Of a DNA stretch of 64,000 nt, positions 45,373 to 57,800 are shown in pieces (the first letter of the stretch is position 1; each line of letters begins with the position of its first letter). Location of the stretch: NCBI GenBank assembly GCA_948146395.1, contig OX411556.1, positions 31,633,056 through 31,697,055 of the forward strand, in the 5' to 3' direction. The notes below the pieces were generated by a model. That model was not told the origin of the DNA, made no database searches, and saw nothing but the letters and a program-made list of their open reading frames with translations. The translations under genes were made by a program, and so were the position numbers. Origin of the DNA: Fragum whitleyi. Taxonomy: Eukaryota > Mollusca > Bivalvia > Cardiida > Cardiidae.

Positions 45373-45820
45373 CTAAATAGGCTTTAAAGGCTGTGTGTTC
45401 ATAATACTTTCAAACTTCTTAGTCAAAGACACTAACTTTCTTTCTATATAGATCTGGTTTAGTTTGTCACTGTTTGCTTCTGGAACAGATCTACCTATCA
45501 AAGATTCACTTGATTTTTTTGTCTGGTCCTCAGTTTTGTCTTCCTGTGCTCCAGTCTCTATCCTATTGACTGGTTTCACTTCCATCCTCACTTCATCTGA
45601 TTGGTCAGAGTCACAGACTGGTATTCTAGATTTTATACTAGTATCCCCATTGTCAGAATATAACTTGCTAGAATCACTGATCCAGTCTGAAATATTGATG
45701 TTTGCACATTGGAGAAGTTCTGATTCCAGTTCAACAACATCTTGAAGAAGTATTTGAAGATCTAATTCTTGTTTGTCTGTCAGTCTTCCCTTCCTTATAA
45801 GGTTGTTCGACAGTTTTGCA
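45373..45820 (-). CDS. YAE1: YAE1 exon 3 (C-terminal, with stop)
   Basis: 448 nt: acceptor CTTATAATTTTTCAG, one leading base, then 148 codons and TAG at 45375-45373. The first part is helical (AKLSNNLIRKGRLTDKQELD, then LQILLQDVVELESELLQ), as expected after the GX3G region. The rest is polar and poorly conserved in this family. Confidence 0.85.
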
Positions 45821-48800
45821 CTGAAAAATTATAAGAAATTATTTACTGAAAATAGAATGTACAGAGTGAAATAGAAGAACACGTAGCTTAAAAGCTCTTG
45901 TATCTTAACAAGAGATTTTTGTAAAACCTTAATAGATAATAGAGGTTGGCCTATTCTTTGACAATTAACAAAGGGCAATAACTCAAAAAAATTGGTAAGA
46001 AGTATTGATATGGTACTTAAGCATTGCACTTCTCCTAAATGAGATCTTATAATCCACATGTGAAGTTCCATATTTCTAGAGTGCATACTTTTTGAGATAT
46101 GCTCCAGACAAAAAAATGGTCATATGCAGCATTTGCATGAAGTTTCATGATTGTAGGTTGCTTGGTTCTTAAGTAAGAGTCTGGAAAGGAAAATTGAACA
46201 AAGGCTCACTGTGACCTTGACCTTTGACCTATGTGCCCCAAAAACAATAGGGCACTTCCTAGGGTCATAATCAGTATTTGCATTAAGTTTCATGATTCTA
46301 GGTCACTTGGTTCTTGAGTTAGAGTCTGGAAACGAAAATTGACTGTGACTTTGACCTATGTGACCCAAAAACGATAGGACACTTCCTTGGGTCATAAGCA
46401 ACATTTGCATAAAGTTGCATCATTGTAGGTCGCTTTGTTCTCGAGTTAGTGACCCGAAACAAAAATTGAACAAAGGCTCACTGTGACCTTGACCTTTGAC
46501 CTATGTGACCCAAAAACAATAGGGCACTTCCTTGGGTCATAAGTAACATTTGTATAAAGTTTCATGATTCTAGGTCACTTGGTTCTTGAGTTAGAGTCTG
46601 GAAACAAAAATTGACTGTGACTTTGACCTATGTGACCCAAAAACGATAGGACACTTCCTTGGGTCATAAGCAACATTTGCATAAAGTTGCATCATTGTAG
46701 GTCGCTTTGTTCTCGAGTTAGTGACCCGAAACAAAAATTGAACAAAGGCTCACTGTGACCTATACCTTTGACCTATGTGACCCAAAAACAATAGGGCACT
46801 TCCTTGGGTCATAAGTAACATTTGTATAAAGTTTCATGATTCTAGGTCACTTGGTTCTTGAGTTAGAGTCAGGAAATGAAAAGGTCTACGGACAGATGGA
46901 GGGACGGATGGACAGACAGACAAACATAGTGAAACCAATATACCCCACTCTACTTCGTAGGTGGGGTTATAAAAAAAAGATTCTGATTAAAAGAACAATT
47001 AAATCTTATGGATATAGAAAGAGTCTGACGGAATCCCTTGCTTTGAACTTATAGAATCCCTCCAATTAATTTTGGATCAATTTTTGCGGCTTCCGGTTTG
47101 ACATACATAATGGCAAGTTAATACTAAAGAACAAGTACATTTTTCATCACCACTTGTCCATGGACAAGTAAAAGGAGGACAAAACTTTGAATGGTACTTA
47201 ATAGAGGAAAGAAATTCATTAGCCAAATGTTTTTATCAATAGATAAGAAAATATTGTTTTAAATGAAGAAAATGCTGGGTTCCAGCATTCTCTTCTTTAA
47301 CAACATTGATTTCTCTAATTTATCTATTTGCCTTTTTTGCAGACTAGTTCATGTAAATTGTTGATTCTGGACAAGTAGAAAATCATGTTTTTACTTGTCC
47401 AGAGACAAGTAGAGAAAATGCATATATATACAACCCTGCAATTATACTTTAATTGCCTCATTTGATCAAACCTAGGACTCAACCATTCTTGGGTCATTTG
47501 TGCTTCCAACTGAGCTTTGGCTATGGAAAAAAAAAATTCTGAGACTTTTGCAGGTAACTGATTATTCCAATGAGTACCAAAAGCGAAGGACTTGTACTTT
47601 TACAGTAAAACTTGTTTAACAAAATTTTGGACCTGTCCAAATTCAAAGGTTTTGCAGACGAAAATTTAAACACGAATTTAATTTGAAAAATAACCATTCA
47701 GTAGGGTAGAAAATAGTGTGGAAAAAGAAGAAATTGCTTGTAAGAAGCAATTTCTTCTTTTTCACCATGTTTTCTCATTCATAAAATCACAGGCACCTAA
47801 AAAGCAGGGATTAAACAGCAAAGGGTTAAGCGACCACTGACGGGACCACCAAAAAGCGGTAATTAAAGAAAACGGTCGCTTTATACATGTTTTGCTTGCA
47901 AATAAGAAACATACCTTTTGATTGAATAAGCATATAATTGCAAAATTTTCATTAATCCTATGTTGTTAAAACTCAAAAGAATCGTCTCATTGAGACGATT
48001 CTGGTGAGTTTAAACAACAAAAGGTTCGTTTTCAGTAACTTTTAGACCAACAATACCTACTTTTGTAAGATATATTTTTTCAAAAAAGAGGGCCATTTGC
48101 CCTTAAGCGCTCACCTGAGGCATTTAGTTGACAAAAGTGGCAAACTGTCAAAACTACTTATCTGAAATTCATGACTGTCTCAACAAAAGTCCAAGATATC
48201 TAGGAGACAAAATTCCCATTTTATATTTGAGTCAAAGATATTGCCTCTAAAGTAACAAAAGAATTTCAAGATTTGAAGAGGTGTCCTAGTTTTTTACCCT
48301 CTTTTGAACTCGTATAAGATTTCAAGACAAACATTCAAACAATATGTTCAAACAAATATTTGTCCTCTAGAGTCCACACAAGGTTTTTCCTAAATTTGAC
48401 CCATTGACTTCATTTTTGACCCAACTAAACCCTTTTTTAAAATGGACTTAAATATGATTAAGACACACATTCTGACCAAGTTTCAAGACATTTGGGGCAA
48501 AAAATGAGTCTCTAAAGGCATTTGGGCCAAGAATGTACACAAGGTTTATCTAAGATTTTACCCCTCGACCCCATTTTAACCCCAATTTCAAACATGACCA
48601 TGATTTGATACAGAAAAACATTCTAACCAAGATTCAAGACATTTGGACCAAAAATGTGGCCTCTAGAGTGCACACAAGATTTTCCTAAGATTTGACCACT
48701 TGACCCCATTTTGACCCAACTTGGCCCAATTTCAAACTTGACTGACATTTGACGGTGACTAACATTCTGACCAAGTTTCAAGACATTTGGGGCAAAAAAT

Positions 48801-51800
48801 GAGTCTCTAAAGGCATTTGGGCCAAAAATGTACTCAAGGTTTATCTAAGATTTTACCCCTCAATCCCATTTTTATCCCACTTCACCCAATTTCAAACATG
48901 ACCATGATTTGATAGAGAAAAACATTCTGACCACAAAAATGTGGCCTCTAGAGTGCTCACAAGGTTTTCCTTAGATTTGACCTCTTGACCCCATTTTGAC
49001 CCAATATGAACTTGACTGAGAGTTGATAGAGACGAATATTCTGACCAAGATTCAAGACATTTGGAGCAAAAATGTGGCCTCTAGAGTGCACACAAGATGT
49101 TGACAGACTACCGGACAACGGACACAGCTCAATCACAATAGCTCACCATGAACACATCATGCTCAGGTGAGCTTAAAAGGGGATTTTAAAAACGGTCCCT
49201 AAATAAAAATGGTCACAAGATGTGGTTGCTGGAGGAAGATTGACTATAGGTACCAACAATATTGTTATATTTGAATAAAAAATTCTTAAAAAAAAAACTC
49301 AAGAGCGCTGATCATCATATATTTGTATTCAGACAGGATAACAAAGTGAGCATCCCATTTGAAACACCCATATGCTCCAGATAAAAAATATAGATATATA
49401 AAGACGGGCAATACAGCTTACTTTTTCTGGGTCATTTGCCTGTGTTTCTTGGGTTGTGGAAATTCAATGTCTGACTTGTCCGACAGCCTCTTTTTACTTT
49501 AGGCTATATACAAGAACATTTACTAGGCCACTTGTCCATGGACAAGCAAATACTATTATGTATCTCAGAATGGTGCAAAATAGATAGAAATACAATGATA
49601 AGCCTTATGTAGATATGAAAGGATAGAAATCATTAATTTTAATGAAATGCTGGGTTGCAACATTTTCTTTTTTAAACAATGTCTTCTCAAAATTTATCCA
49701 TTCACTCTTTTGAGGACAAACTGTCATTTAGATCGTGGACAAGTAGAAAATCATCACTTACTTGTCCAGAGACAAGTGGAGAAAATCAGTTTTTCCCCTA
49801 GTTTTGTTAGATATCTTGAGTTACATCAATTTATTTCATTTACAATCTCTTACCTGATTTTACCCCTCAATTCTGCTATTCTATACACAAGCTGTGAAGA
49901 AGTAGAGAATGCCTTATTGAAGCCCTCTTGAAGGACCTCCTCCTTGCCCTTATCCAGCCCCTCTCTGTATCCTGCCTGTAAAACATTTTTGCTATAAACA
50001 GGGCTTGTGCTAGCCATTGAAATTAGGGAGTCATTGACTTCTTAATCATGAAATTCTGGGGGTCAAAACTGATTTTAAAGGGGTCAAAACAAGAGAAAGG
50101 GCATATTTTGAGAGTAGAACTATGTTGTGTCAATTGACATTCTCTTGCTAAGATATTAATTTATGAAATTCCAAATACTATGCAATCGTCATTATTAAAA
50201 TTTGAGTCATAAAACTTAGTTTCGACCATAAGAAATTTCTAACAAGGGGGTCAAAATGACCCCCTTGGAAGAAATTTCTAAGGGTCAAATTAGGATATTT
50301 TCAGATTTTTGAGGGTCAAAACCCTGGCTCAAAAAAAGCCCCCCCACCCATGCCATACCCATATTTATGGGCCAATCAGAATTTCACAAACAATTTTTGA
50401 AGAGGGTCACCCAAGAAACATTCTTTATTGTTTCATTGAAACCAGCCCAATGGTTCAGGATGAGGTGTCAGTCAAAGATTTCAGGCTCAAAATAAGGCCC
50501 TTCCTGCCACACCCATTTGTTTCAATCAATCAAAATTTTTTAAAAAGGGTCACCCAAGAAACATTTTGGTAAAGTGTCATTAAAATCAGCCCAGTGGTTC
50601 AGGAGGAAATGTCAGTAAAAGGTTTTGGGCTCAAAATAAGCCACACCCATATTTCAGGGTCAATCAAAATTTCAAAAAACAGGTTTTGAGAAGGGTCATC
50701 CAAAGAAAGTGTTTGTCAAGTTTATTTTGAATTGGCCTAATGGTTACTGAGGAGAACATGTTTAAAGATTTCGGGGTAAAAAACTGCCCTGCCCTGCCAC
50801 ATTGATATTAGGGGGTCAATCAAAATTGACGGTGTGCTCAGGTGAGTTGAAAAGGTGTTCCATTCCTGGTCAGTCATGTGATCACTGACCACAGGGATTT
50901 GAATAAATGTAAATGGGCTGAACTGACAAGAGAGGTTGAATGGCAAATCAGTCATAAAATGCTTACTGTTATCAAGCCTTTTTTTGTTAGAAAATTTCTC
51001 TTTCATGTCCAAAGTTTTTTACAGATAAGAGAAAAAAAGTTGTAATATTGAAGTAATTTTTCGATATACTTAGGTATAGATGTCAATTTCACATGATCTG
51101 TCACAAATCTTTCTGGAATCTCAGGTCTATAAAAACAAAAGATCAAAGTTTGATTGGTCAATATTATTGAAATTCAAAATTATTTGAACATTTTTCTTTG
51201 TTTATAATCTGTTGTTGAAATACTATATGATCAAAGATTTTAAACAATTCATCTAATTCAATAGCTTTTTTTAAGCAGGGGTATATTTCCTTGAGGTGCC
51301 AAAAAATAGCTTCATGGTAAGGTAGACTGGGACAACTATCAACTCATGTATGAAGCCGACAAGTATACATCGATTTTTAGTCAGTCTAGAGGCCTGTCCA
51401 TACAAAAAAGTTCCAGTCTAATATGGAAAAACAAGGCTATGCTCTGTAACAAAAGTTAAAGAGATAACGGCACTCATTCATTAATATATGTGTGTAAAAA
51501 TTACATACTGACGAAAAAAGGTATGTAAATTACCCCCGTTATGTAAATTATCTATCAATGTATATTTTCTCTTTTAAAACTAATGTAACCAGAGGTTCAT
51601 TTGCGAATATTCATCATTGTACAGACATCTGTAAATTTGTACACTTTACTAACTGTAACTATCACATATGTCATTTCATAGTGTGTGTGTGTATTCCGTG
51701 AGTTGTAATCACCGTGCGTATGTGAGCGAGAGAGTACTGATCGGCGTGCACGTGTGCAAATCTGTTCCCGCCTATTCTGAACCTTCCCTCTCTTTGGATC

Positions 51801-54800
51801 ACTCCGCCATTAGCTCTCGTTAGAGAAGTTTCTAATTTATGATGTATATGGACTTGTCTCTCTAAACTGCAAAGTTTAGAGTTGCTTACTACTGCTTCGG
51901 TAAGAATTGTTTCTTAAGATCTTTTTTATGCAAGATAATTTATGTTAAGTGCAATAAGAATAGTTTTATATGTTTTGTATTTATCTTGCAGGTTTTTCTT
52001 ACCATATTCAGAATCACAATAAATATCATCGACCCTACAGAATCTTCTGTCTTACTAAACCCCGGTTGACATTGGCTCCCCGACGAATTGAATTCAAGAA
52101 GCCGGAGCAGCAGAATCCACTATCGCTCAAAGAATGAGGTCCCAGGCAGCTTTTTCCACAGAGGAGCGCTCCTGATTTCTACATTTCTTTGGACGCGAGT
52201 GAAAGCTAGCTAGTGTATTATTTTTTCTTTTCCACCAGTGTTCTACTGTGTTTAACGCGTACGTAGGTACCATGGCTTATTAGTGCTGTATAGTACTATA
52301 TGAATTTTCTACTCTTCAAGCAGTCTTCATCGACTTGCGCTTGTCTTGGTTTGTGAAACCAAAACTCTTCCATTCTACTGAAGCAGCCTGATCATCGTTG
52401 GAAACTCATGTTTATGAATTTGTGTACTTGTGTGTTTTAAATGTGTTATTTAAGGATTGAATATTTTAGGATCATGTAAGTCATTTCATTTCATTATTTT
52501 CATTTGTCTTGTTCGGCAAGTGCCCTTTTGCCTTGATATAATATCTAAAGATCAGTTTCATTTAGATATATTTCAGAAATAAACATCTAGTAATAGATTT
52601 ATTTTCCAGTTATAGACCTTTTTCAAGTCTGACTTGGCATAGAATTTCTAGGTACGTTTTTGCAAAATGATTTAAACAGTCATTATTTCGAAATTTTCAT
52701 TTAACCCACTATTGCACTGAATTTATCTGTTCAGGATTAGTCTGATATGATTGTTTTGACTGCATTCCATAGCTACTCGACTGGAAAATCGAACTATTTA
52801 CCTATCTGTTGACCGATTTGTCGTCTGCTTTCCACGTGCAAATCGTGACAAGTAAAGTTTATATTTATTCATTTTGTTTGTAAACATTAGCGACCTTAAT
52901 TGAAATCTGAACTTGTCCATCTATTTAATTTATCTATTTCAATTATAGAAACAATGGATTACATTATGTTCTACATTATTTCTTTTTGTCTTGGATAGAT
53001 TATTGCTTTAATCAATTTAAACGATTCCCTTGCCTATAAGCATTGGTTTGTAAAAATGTAGCAGACTGATCCGCGTTAATAAGTTTTACATAAGGTCAGA
53101 AAATAAAGCTCATAATCTTGTTAAATTGTTGCATTAACTGAATAGTATTGTAATTTGTAATAGTTAAACAGTTGATTGCACCCAATCAGTGTATCTATAG
53201 AAAATTATTTTTCTGAAACATCGTAAATACAGCGCAGATTTTGGTAGTGCTTGTTTACAGTGTATATCAGAGTGATTACATTTATTTTGAAATTTGGCAT
53301 GCCTTATGAGTATTGTTGAGAATACTAGGGAAAAAATAAATTTATTTTCTTGAAATACTGCTGTAAAAGAACAAAACTTTTCATTTCCAACAATGTTGTG
53401 ATAAACGTGAAAATACAGCTTCAGTTGTACATTGACATTTATCACTTGTCTTGAACGAATAATTATTAGTGGAAATTATCTGGTGTCTTTACGAGGTTTA
53501 TCCATTTTGAAATTATCATTGGAAATAGCAAAAAACCATTTAATTTAAGTATTTAGTTTCGCAATGTACATGTAATTAGACAATAGTTCATAGTTAGCTG
53601 AACGATACGCCTGTATTTTTTGTATTGTTCATTAGTATTTAGTTTAAGCATTTTGTGTCATAAGTTGTTCATCCTTTGATTTCTCTGTCTATCCGGAACA
53701 GCGTAAAAGATTGTTCATAGGATAAACACATTAATTTTTGAGTTAAAAATCGACTGCATCTTCATTTCATCATTTTTATCATTTGTTTTCTTTCACTTTC
53801 ATTTTTAAACGCTACCCTTTCTTGTGAGATTGTGAAATGTGAGAGAATGCGGCATTTATCCGTTAACTTTTTATTCTTCCTGTCTTTCTTGTGTGTATAC
53901 TAACACTAACATCACAGTTCAACTTAATCTTAGCAGTACTGCGAGCGTACCTACAACATACAAAGCTAGGAAGGATAGGTATTAATTTATTTGGTTATTC
54001 ACATTTCAGGTGTTACCCCTATTCATCCAGCTTACCCTTTGATTGAACTTAGGCTTTCAACTTTAACCCTTTGCCACATACTTAGGATCACCAGATTCGT
54101 GTCTGCACCCGATCTCAATCTATTTTAAGAATAAAACCCATTTCCCTTTGAACACTTTTGAAATAAATTTTCACCAGGACACTTTGACTGTGAATTGTTT
54201 GCCGTTTGCAAGTTTATTTTCGCATTTCCTGGTAGTTAACTTGTGTTTATTTTGGTTGAAATATTTATTGGGTGTATATGTGTATTCTATTTTTAGAATA
54301 GGGTTTTCCACTTTTGGATTGCATTTCTCGTGCAGCTGTTCTATTTCAAGCCTACGGTTCTGTATCAACACTTTGTTTATGAATTTAAGTGTTTACTACT
54401 TTGTTTTTTTTGTGTTTTAGCTTTTGCTTTCCTACTTTTGATAGTCACATTATGTCGACTTCTGATTCGCCATCACCGGATGCCAAGGCTATGTTGCCGT
54501 TGACGGAAGAGGAGATGCTGGATATTCTGAAGGATAAATTTGTTATTATTCCTAAGGTTGCAACCCCTTCATCCTCTAAGCTTTTGACAGATCCAGGTAC
54601 GAAACCTAAAACTCCGATTAAGAGTTTAAATTTTTCTGGCACTGCTGATGCAACTGCGAGCCCGCATTCACACCACTCTTACCCACCCTTCATTCCTAAA
54701 TTGCCTTTGTTTTCGGGACACGATCCTATTCCCAAGGGTGAAGTTTCATACGCAGAGTGGAGGTATGAGGTTCGATGCTTGGTTTCCGGTAATGATCTCC

Positions 54801-57800
54801 CGACTGTTCACGTGTTACAGATGGCGCGTAGCTCGTTGAGGGGAACAGCTAGAAGGCTGTTGATTCCTTTAGGGGATGGTCTTACAATAACTACACTTCT
54901 TGAGAAACTTGATTCCACTTTTAGTGATCTTTCTCCCAGAAATGTGACGATGCAAGAGTTCTTTGCAGTTCAACAAGCTAATGAAAGCGTTATCGACTAT
55001 TCTTGTCGACTTGAATCTCTTCTATACTCTGCCATGGATGGTTCTTCAATGAGTCCTTCAGTACGTAATGACATGCTACGTCATCGTTTCTGGACTGGGT
55101 TGTCTTCTTCAGGCCTTAGGGATAAAACCCGAATTGATTATGAAACATGTACAGAGTATGGGGACTTGTTGCGCAAAGTAAGATTAAAGGAGAAGGAACT
55201 TAGTGCTTCGTCCTCTAAGAAAATCCATCACAATCCTTTGCAATCAAACACAGAATCCCCTTCTCTTGAAACTAAGTTAAAAGACCTTGAGTCCCGTTTA
55301 GATGCAAAATTTTCTACCCAACTGACTTCTATGCAGTCACAATTAAATGGAATTGATTCCAAGTTTGATCAAATCATGAAAAAACTTGGTGATGACGAGC
55401 CGGCTAAGCAGAATCGAAACCAAAGTGGGAATGGTAATTGGAGAGGCCGTCGTAAAAATAAGAATTGGAAGCAGCAGCCCAAGACTCAGCAATCTCAAGG
55501 CCAATCCAGTTACGACACACACTCTCAGTCAAAAGAGTAACCGCCTCCGTTGAGGGTCAAACCGAGGCTGGTGAAACCAATGACCCTGATAATAATCTTG
55601 TCCATAGATTGGTTGGTCATGCTAATGTTACCTCAGTTATCATTGATGGCAAACCATTCAAGTCGTTAGTGGATAGTGGATCCATGGTAACGACTATGTC
55701 CCATTCGGCTTTTCAATCTTTGCCATCCCAACCATCTTTAATGGATCTTGATTCATTAGGACTTTCGTTGTCCATTGCCGATGGAACCTCGATGAAGTAC
55801 CTTGGCTATATTGAAGCTTCTGTTTCTATTCCATCTATTGACAACTTTGTTCTAGATGTTCCTATCCTAGTGATGCCGGACAATCAGTTTAATTCAACCT
55901 GTCCCGTAATAGTAGGAACTAATGTTTTACCTCGTTGTAAAGATGTTTTAGAGGAGTATTCATCATCGGTTGATGATGCTTGGATGTCAGCAGTCAGTAT
56001 GTTAGACAGCAACACGTTTTCTGTACGCTGCTTAGCGCGGAAACCCTTTACTGTTGGTCCTTTTCAAACAACAACCATTAATGGAATTGTTCGTAATTTG
56101 CCCTCAGATGTTGTCAACGTTGTCACAGAGACTCCTGATAACACCAATGTTTCATACACTGTGAAAACCGACTTGGTTAAACACAAAATAGTTCTTGAGG
56201 ATTCTACCCCCTTTAAAGAACCATACCGTCGTATCCCTCCAGCTATGTTTGAGGAAGTCAGGCATCATGTTAAGGAAATGCTTGATGCTGGAGTGATTAG
56301 AGAGTCTGAATCTCCTTATTCAAGTAATATAGTCCTTATAAGAAAATCAGATGGTAGTCTTCGTTTTTGCATTGATTGGAGAAAGCTGAATAACAGGACT
56401 AGAAAGGATGCTTACATGCTTCCAAGATTCGATGACACCATAGATGTTTTGTCCTCTGCTAAATTCTTCAGTAAAATTGACCTTCATTCTGCATATTGGC
56501 AAGTCGAAGTCGAAGAGGAAGACAAGCCTAAGACCGCTTTTTCAGTAGGACCGCTCGGCTTCTACGAGTGGAACAAAATGGGCTTCGGCTTGACTAATGC
56601 CCCTGCGACGTTCCAGCGTCTTATGGGGAAATGCATGGGGGATATGCATCTGAAAGAATGTCTCATCTTTCTTGATGATATTCTTATCTTTTCTAGTACC
56701 TTTGAAGAACATATTCAGAGAGTCGAGTCCGTATTTAAACGCCTCGATGAACACAATCTTCGTCTTAAACCCTCTAAATGTGAATTCTTTCAGACAAAGG
56801 TAAAATATCTCGGCCATATTGTATCAGAGGACAGAATTCAGACCGATCCAGATAAGACATCTGCTGTAGACACTTGGCCCATCCCCAAAAATGTCAAGGA
56901 GTTGCGCCAATTTTTAGGGTTTACAGGCTATTATCGCCGTTTCATCCACAATTACGCCCAAATAGTCCAGCCCTTAAACTCTCTCCTTGAAGGCCACCTT
57001 TCAAGTAAACAGGCCAAAACTTCGAATTCGAAGAAGAGGTGCGCACCTTGGGTGTGGGGAGATGCACAGCAGAATGCTTTTAACACTGTTAAACAAAAGT
57101 TAACATCTCCACCCATTTTAGCTTACGCTAATTATTCTTTGCCTTTTGAACTCCATGTTGATGCTAGCTCTCTTGGTCTTGGAGCCGTTCTTTACCAGAC
57201 TCAAGATGGAGTTAAGAAAGTTATTGCTTATGCCAGTAGAGGTTTAAGATCTCCAGAATGCCGATATCCAGCCCATAAATTGGAGTTTCTTGCCTTGAAA
57301 TGGTCAGTCACTGACAAATTTAAGGAGTATCTCTACGGTTCTTCATTCAAGGTTGTGACTGATAACAATCCTTTAACTTATGTGCTTACATCTGCCAAAG
57401 TTGACGCTACAGGTCACCGTTGGTTAGCAGAGTTAGCCAATTATGACTTCACTATTGAGTATCGTAGTGGTAAGCTTAACTCTGATGCTGATGGCCTTTC
57501 CCGCAGATACGTCTTTAATGACGAACTCAAAGCTGTCTTCCAGGCTGCAATGATTTCTACACCTTTGGTTGACTGTGTGTCTGATACTGTTGCTCCTCAT
57601 GTCGCGAGTGCGGAGGTTCAGTACTCTGCCGATTTCAGTTCAATTAATTGGGTGTTAGAACAGTCCAAAGATCCAGTGATTGCCCGTGTTTTGTCCCTCT
57701 TAAGTACCGGTTTTCGACCCAGGGGGGAAGGTATTAAGTCAGAATCCGTTCAGGTCCAACGATACTTCCGTGAATGGAACAGACTTATTATCGACCACAA

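Noticed and set aside
54389..54451. Upstream ATG extending gag by 21 residues
   Set aside because: The extension is a translated pyrimidine tract ending in a splice-acceptor-like AG; the ATG at 54452 fits better.
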